From an uncultured Lachnospiraceae bacterium (GTDB taxonomy: Bacteria > Bacillota > Clostridia > Lachnospirales > Lachnospiraceae): 64,000 nucleotides of DNA. The notes below the pieces were generated by a model that saw only the letters and a list, made by a program, of their open reading frames with translations, had not been told where the DNA came from and did no database searches. The DNA lies in contig CATKXE010000004.1 of assembly GCA_949840465.1 (NCBI GenBank), positions 1-64,000 on the forward strand. The letters are read 5' to 3'. A program made the position numbers and the translations under genes. The stretch's first letter is position 1; every line of letters starts with the position of its first letter. Shown one piece after another: positions 17,068 through 27,159 of the stretch.

Positions 17068-19329
17068 ATGGACAGAGATTTCAAATCACTCATCAGCCAG
17101 ATGACCCTGGAAGAAAAAGCCGGTATGTGCTCCGGCCTTGACTTCTGGCATTTAAAAGGAATTGAACGTCTGGGGATCCCCGGCGTTATGGTCAGCGACG
17201 GCCCTCATGGACTCCGCAAGCAGGATGACAAAGCCGACCATCTGGGCATCAACGACAGCATCAAGGCAGTCTGTTTCCCACCGGCCTGCTTAAGCGCCTG
17301 CTCCTTTGACCGGGAACTGCTGCATACATTTGGCTCCGCCATCGGAAAAGAAGCACAGGCAACGGACGTATCCATAGTCCTTGGCCCCGCGGTCAATATC
17401 AAGCGTTCCCCCCTATGCGGCAGGAATTTCGAGTACTACTCCGAAGACCCTTATCTGGCAGGCGAGATCGCCGCTGCATTTATCCAGGGCGTCCAGTCAC
17501 AGAATGCAGGAACTTCTATCAAACATTTTGCTGCAAACAATCAGGAATTTAACCGCATGAGCAATTCTTCCGAGGTGGATGAGCGGACGCTGCGCGAAAT
17601 CTATTTTCCTGCGTTTGAAACGGCTGTAAAAAAAGCGCAGCCGCAGACCGTAATGTGCTCCTACAACCAGATAAACGGCACTTATGCTTCGGAACATCCC
17701 TGGCTTCTTACGGACGTCCTGCGGGGTGAATGGGGTTTTGAAGGATATGTGATGTCCGACTGGGGCGCAGTCAATGACCGCGTTGCTGCCCTAAAGGCAG
17801 GCCTGGAGCTGGAAATGCCTTCCTCCAACGGAGCAAATGATGCAGAGATCATAAAAGCAGTCAAAGAGGGCGCGCTGGACGAGTCTGTACTTGACCTTGC
17901 GGTAGAACGGATTCTGCGCATCATATTCCACTGGACGGAGCATCGTGAAGAACAGCCATTTACTATGGAAGAAGACCATCTTCTCGCGCAGCATATTGCA
18001 GAGGAATCCATGGTGCTTTTAAAAAATGAAAATATTCTTCCTCTTGGCGCAGATGAAAAAATCGCTTTCATCGGCGGCTTCGCAAAAAATCCACGTTTCC
18101 AGGGAGGCGGCAGCTCCCATATCAACAGTTTCCGTGTTGATAACGCCTTAGACTTTGCTTCCCAAATTGGAAATGTAGACTATGCAGAAGGCTTTCCGTC
18201 CGACCGTGACTTGTACGACGAGGCGTTGGCAAAGGAAGCTGTCGCGAAGGCCGCAGATGCGGACAAGGCAGTGATCTTCGCGGGGCTTCCGGACAGCTTC
18301 GAATCGGAAGGCTATGACAGGCGGCATATGAAACTGCCGGACTGCCAGAACCGGCTGATTGCAGAAATTCTCCGGGTTCAGCCCAACACCGTAATCGTCC
18401 TGCACAACGGCTCCCCGGTGGAAATGCCCTGGCTTTCAGAGGTAAAGGGCGTATTGGAAGCATACCTTGGCGGTCAGGCCGGAGGAAGCGCTGTGGCAAA
18501 TCTTCTGTTCGGCAAGGCCAACCCGTCCGGGAAGCTGGCGGAAACCATGCCAATCAAACTCGCCGATAATCCGTCGCACCTGAATTTCGGAGACGGAGAC
18601 AAAACCTTTTATCAGGAAGGGATTTACGTCGGATACCGCTACTACGATGCGAAAGAAATGGAAGTCGCCTTTCCATTCGGACACGGACTGTCTTATACCA
18701 CATTTGCCTACAGCAATGTGGCCGCAGACAAAACAGAGATAACCGGTTCCAATACGCTCTCCGTATCCGTTGACGTCACCAATACCGGGCGCATTGCCGG
18801 TAAAGAAACCGTACAGCTTTATGTCCGCGACCTGACAGGCTCTTGCCGCCGGCCGGATAAGGAACTAAAGGGCTTTGGTAAAATTGCGCTGGAACCGGGC
18901 GAAACAAAAACCATTACCTTCACGTTGGACAAAAGAAGCTTTGCATGGTATAACACAGAGATCAAAGACTGGTATGCCGCAAACGGGACTTATGAACTCC
19001 TGATCGGCGCCTCTTCAAGGGATATCCGCTTAAAAACGCAGATCCAAATGACCGGAAGCCGCCTGCTCCCATTGAATCTACACCTGAACACCACACTGGG
19101 AGAGCTTCTGGCTGATCAACGGACAAAAGAATACGGCGTCCGTCTGATCAATAAAATGACTCAATTTTTCGGCGGTTCCTCTAAAGACGAAACGGCGGAT
19201 TCCGCAATTTCGGATGAAATGAACCAGGCAATGGCTTTGTCCATGCCGCTGCGCAATCTGGCAAGTTTTGGACTGTGCAGTAAAGAAGAAATCCAAAAGA
19301 CCCTGGATGAGTTGAAAAAAATCAGATAA
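17068..19329 (+). CDS. Glycoside hydrolase family 3 beta-glucosidase
   Basis: 753 aa; GIPGVMVSDGPHGLR, GRNFEYYSEDPYLAGEIAAAFIQGVQS, GFEGYVMSDWGA; fibronectin III-like C-terminal region. Confidence 0.95.
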   Translation: MDRDFKSLISQMTLEEKAGMCSGLDFWHLKGIERLGIPGVMVSDGPHGLRKQDDKADHLGINDSIKAVCFPPACLSACSFDRELLHTFGSAIGKEAQATDVSIVLGPAVNIKRSPLCGRNFEYYSEDPYLAGEIAAAFIQGVQSQNAGTSIKHFAANNQEFNRMSNSSEVDERTLREIYFPAFETAVKKAQPQTVMCSYNQINGTYASEHPWLLTDVLRGEWGFEGYVMSDWGAVNDRVAALKAGLELEMPSSNGANDAEIIKAVKEGALDESVLDLAVERILRIIFHWTEHREEQPFTMEEDHLLAQHIAEESMVLLKNENILPLGADEKIAFIGGFAKNPRFQGGGSSHINSFRVDNALDFASQIGNVDYAEGFPSDRDLYDEALAKEAVAKAADADKAVIFAGLPDSFESEGYDRRHMKLPDCQNRLIAEILRVQPNTVIVLHNGSPVEMPWLSEVKGVLEAYLGGQAGGSAVANLLFGKANPSGKLAETMPIKLADNPSHLNFGDGDKTFYQEGIYVGYRYYDAKEMEVAFPFGHGLSYTTFAYSNVAADKTEITGSNTLSVSVDVTNTGRIAGKETVQLYVRDLTGSCRRPDKELKGFGKIALEPGETKTITFTLDKRSFAWYNTEIKDWYAANGTYELLIGASSRDIRLKTQIQMTGSRLLPLNLHLNTTLGELLADQRTKEYGVRLINKMTQFFGGSSKDETADSAISDEMNQAMALSMPLRNLASFGLCSKEEIQKTLDELKKIR

Positions 19330-19337
19330 ATTGCCCT

Positions 19338-19383
19338 CACGGACACTGCCTATCCTGTATGTTGGACAGGACGGGCGGTGTCG
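19338..19383 (+). terminator. Hairpin downstream of GH3 gene, no T-tract
   Basis: GGACACTGCCTATCCTG...CAGGACGGGCGGTGTC. Confidence 0.4.
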
Positions 19384-19768
19384 GAAAGGGATCTAAACGC
19401 GTCAGAACATCAGAGCCCTTGAGTCAAAATATGTTTTATCCTGACCCGCATATCCATTCCCAGTATGGCAATTCCATCCCGTACAGCGTCTATTTCTACC
19501 ATCAATGCAATCTGCCATATTCTGAAAATCAACAAAGAGCGGCTTCGTCTTTCAAAATATTTTCAAACAAATCCCCAAACCGTAAACCCAATTTTATTTT
19601 TAGCCGGTAGCCGCCCTAAATTTTCTGTAGAAGATTTGCAACATTTTCAAGAAGAAATCACAGGAAATTGTTTATCATCTATGCTATGCTGTATTTAAAC
19701 CAGGGAACAAAGATACAGTTCCTAAACTGAAAACAATTTAAGGATTATTAAGGAAGGAAGGATTTACC

Positions 19769-20632
19769 ATGGAATTAAGGACAGCAGCATCCCCAAAAGA
19801 CGTAAAGCATTACACGACACAGAGGCTGAGGGAAGAATTTTTGATCCCACGGCTTTTCTTTGAGGATGAAATCAAACTGGTGTACAGCCACATTGACCGG
19901 ATCATCACAGGCGGGGTCATGCCGGTGAAAGAACAGATGACGCTGAAAGCAGGCGATGAACTGCGTGCAACATACTTTCTGGAGAGACGCGAGATGGGTA
20001 TCATCAATATCGGCGGAACGGGAAAAGTCCTTGCAGACGGCAGGGAATACACCGTTGGACCGAAAGAAGGGATGTATCTGGGCATGGGTGTGAAGGATAT
20101 TGCTTTTACCAGCATTGATCCTGCTGCCCCGGCAAAATTTTATCTGAACAGCGCCCCGGCGCACACCAGTTATCCTACCGTACTGATCAGGCCGGAGGGA
20201 CACTCTGAGGACGGCGTAGTGATCGTGAAGGACGAAAACAAGGTGGAACTCGGTTCACTGGAAGATTCCAACCACCGTACCATCTGTAAATATATCCTCC
20301 CCGGACAGGTGGAAAGCTGCCAATTAGTCATGGGCATGACAAGCCTGGAGCCGGGCAGCGTATGGAACACCATGCCATGCCACACCCATGACCGGAGGAT
20401 GGAAGTATATCTTTATTTTGAAATGCCGGATGATGCTTTCGTCATGCATTATATGGGCGAACCTGCCGAGACAAGGCACATCGTTGTCCGCAATGAGCAG
20501 GCTGTGATTTCCCCAAGCTGGTCAATCCATGCAGGAAGCGGCTCCAGAAATTATACCTTTATCTGGGGAATGGTCGGTGAAAATCAGGCTTTTGATGATA
20601 TGGACGCCGTAGCGAATCAGGAACTGCTGTAA
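19769..20632 (+). CDS. kduI: 5-dehydro-4-deoxy-D-glucuronate isomerase
   Basis: 287 aa; ELRTAASPKDVKHYTTQRLREEFLI, GSVWNTMPCHTHDRRMEVYLYFEM. Confidence 0.95.
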   Translation: MELRTAASPKDVKHYTTQRLREEFLIPRLFFEDEIKLVYSHIDRIITGGVMPVKEQMTLKAGDELRATYFLERREMGIINIGGTGKVLADGREYTVGPKEGMYLGMGVKDIAFTSIDPAAPAKFYLNSAPAHTSYPTVLIRPEGHSEDGVVIVKDENKVELGSLEDSNHRTICKYILPGQVESCQLVMGMTSLEPGSVWNTMPCHTHDRRMEVYLYFEMPDDAFVMHYMGEPAETRHIVVRNEQAVISPSWSIHAGSGSRNYTFIWGMVGENQAFDDMDAVANQELL

Positions 20633-20648
20633 TATTGTAAGAAACTGT

Positions 20649-20682
20649 AAAAACCGGGCTGTTCCGCGGAACGGCCCTTTTT
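20649..20682 (+). terminator. Rho-independent terminator after kduI
   Basis: AAACCGGGCTGTTCC-GC-GGAACGGCCCTTTTT. Confidence 0.8.
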
Positions 20683-20745
20683 CCATAAGGAACTTTACAT
20701 AAATCACAGTACCTGAATACCCACATGGAGAAAAAGGAGGACGGA

Positions 20746-21558
20746 ATGAAAATTGGTGTTCGCGCCCATGACTATGGGCGGATGGAAATTGAAAAACTGG
20801 CAGAAGTTCTACACACAGAGGGCTATGACGCAGCGCAGCTTGCCCTGCCGAAAGCCTTTACCGGAATCCAGCGGTACGAGGACATCACGTCCTCGCATCT
20901 GGAACGGATCCGGCGGTCTTTCGAGGAAAACAACCTCGAGATCCCTGTCTTCGGATGCTATATGGATCTGGGCAACCCTGACCCGGTCATCCGCCACAAA
21001 GCAGTCCGTACTTTGAAAAAATGTCTCTCTTACAGCAAAGAAGCCGGCGCGAAGGTGGTAGGCACAGAGACGGCCTACCCCCATCTGAACCACAGTGAAA
21101 AGACACAGTGGCGCCCTTATATGCTGGACAGCATAAAGCGCGTCACCGAGGAAGCCGTCCGTCTGGATGTGAAGCTTGCCATTGAGCCGGTTTACTGGCA
21201 TCCTCTGGAAAATCTGGAAACCGTTTTGGAGGTCATGGACAAAGTCGGGGCGCCAAAGCATCTCAGGATGATTTTTGATGCATCTAATCTTCTGGAATTT
21301 CCGGACACAACAGACCAGAACGCTTATTGGGGAAAATGGCTCGAATATGCCGGAACTTATATCGAAGCTATGCATATCAAAGACTTTTACTTTGATCAAA
21401 ACGGCGGATATTGTCCTACTCTTTTAGGCAAAGGAGTGATCCAATACGACGCGATCTCCCAATGGCTGCATACAAACCAGCCGGAGATGTACCTGCTGCG
21501 GGAAGAAATGAATCCCGAAACGGCGCAGGCTGATATAAAATTTATGAGACAATTATAA
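20746..21558 (+). CDS. Sugar phosphate isomerase/epimerase (xylose isomerase-like TIM barrel)
   Basis: MKIGVRAHDYGRMEIEKLAEVLHTEGYDAAQL; AGGAGG 5 nt before ATG at 20746, so the 20725 start is too long. Confidence 0.85.
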   Translation: MKIGVRAHDYGRMEIEKLAEVLHTEGYDAAQLALPKAFTGIQRYEDITSSHLERIRRSFEENNLEIPVFGCYMDLGNPDPVIRHKAVRTLKKCLSYSKEAGAKVVGTETAYPHLNHSEKTQWRPYMLDSIKRVTEEAVRLDVKLAIEPVYWHPLENLETVLEVMDKVGAPKHLRMIFDASNLLEFPDTTDQNAYWGKWLEYAGTYIEAMHIKDFYFDQNGGYCPTLLGKGVIQYDAISQWLHTNQPEMYLLREEMNPETAQADIKFMRQL

Positions 21559-21624
21559 GCATTTTCACCAAAACATTTTTCTTTTTGAGGCCAAAGCCAG
21601 ACAAAACAGACCATAAAACAAGAG

Positions 21625-21693
21625 CAATATAGTTGTAAAATATGCAAATCACAACAATATGGTTGAAAAATCCCATTTTTTTTGTGCTAGAAT
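21625..21693 (+). promoter_or_regulatory. Direct repeats overlapping a weak promoter ahead of the TRAP operon
   Basis: CAATATAGTTGTAAAAT (21625-21641) and CAATATGGTTGAAAAAT (21655-21671), 15/17 identical, start-to-start 30 bp; TAGAAT at 21688. Confidence 0.5.
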
Positions 21694-21813
21694 AACATCA
21701 TAAAGTGCACGAGATACAAATTAACCAGGAAGAAACACGATACACCTGACAACGAAAAGCGGCCGCAAAAAAGCGCCGGGTTATCTAACGTTTTTTCACA
21801 CAAAAGATTGGAA

Positions 21814-21917
21814 TTGCCCGCATTAAAAACCTGCTTCGCAGACGGCGGGCAAGCAACCACTTGCCATGCAAGTGGTTGCATCCAGCAGGTAACCACTTTG
21901 CTGCGCAAATTGGTTAC
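21814..21917 (+). repeat. Multi-hairpin leader of the TRAP transporter operon
   Basis: GCAACCACTTGC-CAT-GCAAGTGGTTGC (21853-21879), GTAACCACTTTGC-TGC-GCAAATTGGTTAC (21889-21917), outer TTGCCCGC/GCGGGCAA (21814-21852), inner CTGC-TTC-GCAG. Confidence 0.75.
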
Positions 21918-21941
21918 AAATTAGAAAAGGAGAGTAAAAAA

Positions 21942-22964
21942 ATGGGAAGCTTGAAGAAAAAGATTGGGATTGCGGTCTCCGCGGCCGGTCTGCTGGCAGT
22001 CGCCGTTACCTTTGTCACTGTGGTAAGCGCAAACAGCACCGACAAAGTGGAAATCCGCCTGGCGCACAATCAGTCCGCCGGGTCGGAAATTGCAGATTCC
22101 ATCGCGATGTTCGCAGATTTTGCGGCGGAGGATGAATCAAAGAACCTGAACGTCAACATTTATGCAAGCGGCGTATTGGGGACAGAAAAGGAAGAGATTG
22201 AAATGGTACAGGCGGGGATTCTGGATATGGCAAAAGTCAGCTCCAACACCCTTGGGCAGTTTGCCGACGAATACGCCATATTTGCGGTTCCGTATTTGTT
22301 CGTAGACCAGGATCACTATTACACGGCTATGGAAAAAAGCGAAAAAGTCAGGGAACTGTTCCGCTCCACAGCGGACGACGGATTTATCGCCATCGGATAT
22401 TATGCCAACGGCTCCCGCAATTTCTATCTGAAAGAGGATGCTGCCTGCACAAGCCCTTCTGTACTAAAAGGGAAAAAAATCCGTTCCATGCCCAGTTCCA
22501 CGTCCATGGATATGATTTCCTGCATGGGCGGTTCCCCGGTGCCCATGGCGGCAAGCGAGACTTACACATCGCTGCAGCAGGGGATTGTGGACGGAGCGGA
22601 AAATACCGAACTCGCGCTGACAGTAGACGGCCATCAGGATCTGGTAAAATCTTATACATACACAGAGCACCAGTATTCACCGGATATTTATATCATCAGC
22701 ACCAAAACATGGGAAAAGCTGTCTGAGGAACAGCAGGACTATCTGGTAGAATGTCTGGAGAAGACCAACGATAATTTTAAAAAACTTTACAACGGCATGA
22801 TGGAAGAAGCAATGCAGGAAGCCCAGTCCCATGGCGTTACGGTTTATCGGGATATTGACAAGTCTGAATTTATCGAAGCCGTTTCCCCCATTCACGATGA
22901 ATTTTGCGAACGCGGGGACAGCTACCGGGAACTTTATGAAGATATCCAGAAATACGCTAATTAA
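21942..22964 (+). CDS. TRAP transporter substrate-binding protein (DctP family)
   Basis: MGSLKKKIGIAVSAAGLLAVAVTFVTVVSA signal peptide, IRLAHNQSAGSEIADS; start moved from 21861 to 21942 (SD AAAGGAGAG). Confidence 0.92.
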   Translation: MGSLKKKIGIAVSAAGLLAVAVTFVTVVSANSTDKVEIRLAHNQSAGSEIADSIAMFADFAAEDESKNLNVNIYASGVLGTEKEEIEMVQAGILDMAKVSSNTLGQFADEYAIFAVPYLFVDQDHYYTAMEKSEKVRELFRSTADDGFIAIGYYANGSRNFYLKEDAACTSPSVLKGKKIRSMPSSTSMDMISCMGGSPVPMAASETYTSLQQGIVDGAENTELALTVDGHQDLVKSYTYTEHQYSPDIYIISTKTWEKLSEEQQDYLVECLEKTNDNFKKLYNGMMEEAMQEAQSHGVTVYRDIDKSEFIEAVSPIHDEFCERGDSYRELYEDIQKYAN

Positions 22965-22979
22965 GGGGGGGCACAGAGG

Positions 22980-23459
22980 ATGAAGCTTTTAAATAAGATG
23001 ATTGAGTATATACTGGCGTTTCTTGTAATCGTCATGGTAGCCGGCTGCTTCTGGCAGATTTTTACGAGATTTATTTTAAATAACCCAAGCAAATGGACAG
23101 AGGAATTGCTGCGGTACGCGCTGATCTGGCTGACCATGCTGGGAGTCCCCTATGCATATGGGAAAGGGCAGCACATTTCCATCGGGTTTATCACAAATAC
23201 ATTTACCAAAAAGGGCGCTTTAAAAGACCAGATTTTTATTGAGATCCTTGTTTTATTCCTAAGCGTATTCGTTATGATCGCAGGCGGGATTATGGTGTCC
23301 ATGAACGCAGCCGGACAGGTTTCCCCGGCCATGCAGATTCCCATGCAGTTCTATTATATCGGCGTGCCCATCTGCGGCGTGCTGATGGTAGCCTACTCTG
23401 TGGAACGGCTCATCAGATTTTTTAAAGAATACTCAGAAATGAAAAAGGAGGGGAAATAA
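22980..23459 (+). CDS. TRAP transporter small permease (DctQ)
   Basis: 159 aa; NNPSKWTEELLRYALIWLTMLGVPYAYGKGQHI. Confidence 0.93.
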   Translation: MKLLNKMIEYILAFLVIVMVAGCFWQIFTRFILNNPSKWTEELLRYALIWLTMLGVPYAYGKGQHISIGFITNTFTKKGALKDQIFIEILVLFLSVFVMIAGGIMVSMNAAGQVSPAMQIPMQFYYIGVPICGVLMVAYSVERLIRFFKEYSEMKKEGK

Positions 23460-24764
23460 ATGCAGTTACAAGCGGCTCTGGTATTGATCATATTATTCTT
23501 TTTCCTGCTGGCAATGAGCGTGCCTGTGTCATTCAGCATCATTACGTCAGCGCTGATCACCATTATCATGTTTTTGACGCCTCAGTTTGGAATGTTTATT
23601 TCCGCACAAAAACTGGTCAGCGGCATTGATAGTTTTACACTGCTTGCCGTCCCGTTCTTCATACTGGCAGGGCAGCTTATGAGCAGCGGCGGCATTGCCA
23701 GGAGGCTTATCAACCTGGCGATGCTCTTCCTCGGAAAAGTGCCCGGTTCCCTTGCTTTGACCAATATCGCCGGAAATGCCATGTTCGGTTCCCTGTCCGG
23801 CTCCGGGATTGCAGCTGCAACTGCCATCGGCGGCGTCATGAATCCGTTAGAGAAAGAGCAGGGATATGACGAGGGCTTTTCTGCTGCTACCAATATCGCT
23901 ACCGCGCCGGTCGGGCAGCTCATCCCTCCGACCAATGCATTTATCGTGTATTCCGCGGCAAGCGGCGGCGCTTCTGTCGCTACATTGTTCATGGCAGGAT
24001 GGATCCCTGGTCTTTTGTGGGCTTTCCTCTGTATGCTGGTTGCATTTTTATACGCCAGGAAACAAGGCTATGTAGTAAAGCGTGAAAAGCTGACCGGTGC
24101 GGAAGCGGCAAAGGTCGTCTGGGACGCCATCCCAAGCCTCCTGCTGATCGTTATCATCATCGGCGGAATCCTGTCAGGGTATTTTACTCCCACAGAAGCA
24201 TCCGGTGTTGCGGTGATTTACGCATTTATCCTGTCCGCCTTCGTATATAAAAGCATTCAGCTAAAAGACCTGAAAAGCATCCTTGTGGATGCGGCAGTCA
24301 TGACGACCATCGTTATGCTCATCATCGGCGCTTCCTCCGTATTGTCCTTCGTGCTGTCCTTCACGGGGCTGCCACAGGCAATCAGCAGCCTTATGCTGGG
24401 CGTATCGGATAACAAAATCGTCATCCTCCTGCTCATCAATGTAATCCTGCTCATCGTAGGGACATTTATGGATATGGCGCCTGCGTTGTTGATCTTCACC
24501 CCCATCTTCCTGCCGGTGATCACCAATATTGGTATGGATCCCATCCAGTTCGGTGTTATGATGGTCATGAACCTGTCCATCGGAACCGTAACGCCGCCTG
24601 TGGGAAGCGTCCTGTTTGTTGGATGCAGCGTAGCAAAACTGAAGGTCGAAGACGTGGTGTCCAAGCTGATTCCTTATTTCGCGGCAATATTGGCAGCTCT
24701 CTTATTTGTAACCTTTGTGCCTGCATTTAGCACATGGCTGCCGACTGTGCTCGGCCTCATGTAA
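23460..24764 (+). CDS. TRAP transporter large permease (DctM)
   Basis: 434 aa; SGSGIAAATAIGGVMNPLEKEQGY, GTVTPPVGSVLFVGC. Confidence 0.95.
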   Translation: MQLQAALVLIILFFFLLAMSVPVSFSIITSALITIIMFLTPQFGMFISAQKLVSGIDSFTLLAVPFFILAGQLMSSGGIARRLINLAMLFLGKVPGSLALTNIAGNAMFGSLSGSGIAAATAIGGVMNPLEKEQGYDEGFSAATNIATAPVGQLIPPTNAFIVYSAASGGASVATLFMAGWIPGLLWAFLCMLVAFLYARKQGYVVKREKLTGAEAAKVVWDAIPSLLLIVIIIGGILSGYFTPTEASGVAVIYAFILSAFVYKSIQLKDLKSILVDAAVMTTIVMLIIGASSVLSFVLSFTGLPQAISSLMLGVSDNKIVILLLINVILLIVGTFMDMAPALLIFTPIFLPVITNIGMDPIQFGVMMVMNLSIGTVTPPVGSVLFVGCSVAKLKVEDVVSKLIPYFAAILAALLFVTFVPAFSTWLPTVLGLM

Positions 24765-24834
24765 AGCCGGCCTCACAGTGGCGATACTACGGTGGTTGCT
24801 TCCGAAAACGGTGCGTCTGTAAAACGATTTTATA

Positions 24835-24867
24835 TCCGGGGGGCATGAGATACAGGATGCCCCCGGA
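24835..24867. terminator. Hairpin in the convergent DctM / AraC intergenic region
   Basis: TCCGGGGGGCAT-GAGATACAGG-ATGCCCCCGGA. Confidence 0.6.
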
Positions 24868-24874
24868 AGCCCTT

Positions 24875-25762
24875 TCATGGATTTGCAGGCAGATTGGTAT
24901 GGGTCACTATATTCAGTGTCTTGCGGTATTTCAGGGGTGAAACGGTCATGTACGTCTTAAATGTTTTTTCAAAATGAGTCATGGTGCCATAACCCACCTG
25001 ATCGGCGATCTCCGCCACGCTCATATCGGTTTCTTCCAGATAACGTTTGGCTTTCTGGATACGGTGGATGTTGGTATACTCGCTGATCGTATAGCCGGTA
25101 ACTTCCTTGAACACTCGGCAGGCATAATATTTGCTCAGAAAAAATTTTGCCGCAAGCTCTTCCAGGGAAAGCGCATCTTCACAATGCTCGGACAAGTAAT
25201 CGGCAATCTCATATACATGCCGGTACTTCCCGTTGTCAGGGGCTAAAGGGCTTTCCTGCGCATGGTAGTCCAGTTCCCGTGTAAGCCTGAGGAAATACGA
25301 TGTCACGGCCAATTCTACCGCCTGCTTGTAATTGTGCTCCTTCTCCTTGCATTCCTGCTTGAACAGGTAGTACAAATCCATGAACTGTTCCTGCTGCCGC
25401 GGCGTCAAATGGTACACGCCATAGTGCTGATGGAAAAAGCGTACAAGCTGCAGGGTCGGGTACTTTCTGTCCAGATCCTGCATGCGTTCACTGCTCACAT
25501 AGAGGATAATGCGGTTATGCCCGGTGTCGTCCTCGGAAACCGATTTGGTCATATGGATCAGGTTCGTATCCACGAGGATCAGATCCCCTTTCGCGGCAAC
25601 AAAATTGCGGTTATTAAAGAAAAAGAGACGTTCGCCTTCGAGGATATAAAAAATTTCATATTCATTGTGAAAATGCTTCACACGCATATCGAACTTTCCG
25701 TAGCGGACCATATGCTCAAGGGAAATGCCGTCAACAGACGCATAATAGGTTACTTTTTCCAA
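24875..25762 (-). CDS. AraC family transcriptional regulator
   Basis: 295 aa; C-terminal KRYLEETDMSVAEIADQVGYGTMTHFEKTFKTYMTVSPLKYRK. Confidence 0.92.
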   Translation of the reverse strand: MEKVTYYASVDGISLEHMVRYGKFDMRVKHFHNEYEIFYILEGERLFFFNNRNFVAAKGDLILVDTNLIHMTKSVSEDDTGHNRIILYVSSERMQDLDRKYPTLQLVRFFHQHYGVYHLTPRQQEQFMDLYYLFKQECKEKEHNYKQAVELAVTSYFLRLTRELDYHAQESPLAPDNGKYRHVYEIADYLSEHCEDALSLEELAAKFFLSKYYACRVFKEVTGYTISEYTNIHRIQKAKRYLEETDMSVAEIADQVGYGTMTHFEKTFKTYMTVSPLKYRKTLNIVTHTNLPANP

Positions 25763-25928
25763 AATGCCACCTGCTTTCTATCTAAAGATGTGCTTTAATA
25801 AATTTGAAACGCTGCCATAAAAAAATTATATAATATGAACTAAAAATTTGCAAATTGAATGCGGTTACAATTCACGGCCTGACCGGGCATGTACTGTAAC
25901 TGTACACATACTTTTGAAAGGAGAGAAC

Positions 25929-27047
25929 ATGAATATCAATGAAACAGAGCTCAGGAGGAAACTGGATCTTGTGATCCAGAAGCTTTTAAATCTGGGCGGA
26001 CCGGAAAATGAGAAAGAATTGGAAGAAACCGGTGGAGAATCGATCGGATTTTTCAAACGGGATTTCGGCATCCGCGAATGGGACTGGCCTCAGGGGGTCG
26101 GGCTTTACGGGCTTCTCAGGATCATGCAGTATGACAAAAATGAAAAATACAAAGAATTCCTCCACAACTGGTTTGTCGGGAACATGGAGTTGGGGCTGCC
26201 CTCCCGGAACATCAACACCACCACCCCTCTCCTGACACTGGCAGAACTGAATGAATATTACCATGACCCAAAGTTCGAGGAACTCTGTCTGAACTGGGCT
26301 GACTGGCTCATGAATTGCATTCCCAGAACCAAAGAGGGAGGCTTCCAGCATGTAACCAGCGCCAACGGCGACCGCCAGGGCGTGCGGCTGAATGAAAATG
26401 AGATGTGGATCGACACATTATTTATGACGGTACTGTTCTTAAACAAGATGGGACAGAAATTCGGTCGGGAAGAATGGGTTAATGAAGGCATCCACCAAAT
26501 GCTGATGCATATCAAATATCTGTATGACAAAAAATCCGGGCTTTTCTATCATGGATGGACTTTCAACGGGAATCATAATTTCGGGGGCGTTTTCTGGTGC
26601 CGTGGGAACAGCTGGTTTACTCTGGGGAGCATGGAATACATCGAAATGTCCAGAGGCGGCCTGAATCCGGGAGTCAAGACGCTGATCGTTGACACCTATA
26701 AGGCGCAGGCTGCGGCGCTGAAAAAACTTCAGGGAAGAAACGGCCTCTGGCACACGGTGCTGACCGATGCTGACAGTTATGAAGAGGTATCCGGCACAGC
26801 TGCAATCGCAGCTGGAATCCTGAAAGGAATCCGTTTTGGAATTCTCGATGATTCTTACCTTCCATGCGCCGAAAAAGCAATCCAGGGTATTTTGGACAAC
26901 ATCGACGAGGACGGCACGGTTCTGAAAGTCTCCGGCGGCACAGGGATGGGCATGGACGCAGAACACTATAAAAATATCCTCATCGCGCCGATGGCATATG
27001 GCCAGGCGCTGGCCATCCTTGCGCTGGCTGAGGCGCTGCGCCACTAA
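25929..27047 (+). CDS. Unsaturated uronyl hydrolase, GH105/GH88 family
   Basis: DWPQGVGLYGLLRIM, GVRLNENEMWIDTLFMTVLFL, FWCRGNSWFTLG; start at 25929 behind AAAGGAGAGA. Confidence 0.9.
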   Translation: MNINETELRRKLDLVIQKLLNLGGPENEKELEETGGESIGFFKRDFGIREWDWPQGVGLYGLLRIMQYDKNEKYKEFLHNWFVGNMELGLPSRNINTTTPLLTLAELNEYYHDPKFEELCLNWADWLMNCIPRTKEGGFQHVTSANGDRQGVRLNENEMWIDTLFMTVLFLNKMGQKFGREEWVNEGIHQMLMHIKYLYDKKSGLFYHGWTFNGNHNFGGVFWCRGNSWFTLGSMEYIEMSRGGLNPGVKTLIVDTYKAQAAALKKLQGRNGLWHTVLTDADSYEEVSGTAAIAAGILKGIRFGILDDSYLPCAEKAIQGILDNIDEDGTVLKVSGGTGMGMDAEHYKNILIAPMAYGQALAILALAEALRH

Positions 27048-27053
27048 AAAAGT

Positions 27054-27121
27054 GAAGGAAGGCAAATGCACTGCTTTTCTTTAAATGCCTTCCTCCCACT
27101 TGCCCTCCAACGCATGTGAGG
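27054..27121 (+). repeat. Family 2 intercistronic palindromic element, copy 1
   Basis: GAAGGAAGGCAAATGCACTGCTTTTCTTTAAATGCCTTCCTCCCACTTGCCCTCCAACGCATGTGAGG; 55/68 ungapped match to 51671-51738 (-). Confidence 0.85.
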
Positions 27122-27159
27122 GGGGGCGCGCAACATTATAAAAAAGGAGAACACATAAA

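Noticed and set aside
19359-19698. Two short plus-strand ORFs between GH3 and kduI (MLDRTGG..., MAIPSRTAS...)
   Set aside because: Overlapping frames, no RBS, no family recognised; might be old remnants but not supportable.
21861-21941. N-terminal extension MPCKWLHPAGNHFAAQIGYKLEKESKK of the TRAP binding protein
   Set aside because: Falls on leader hairpins; signal peptide and SD support the ATG at 21942.
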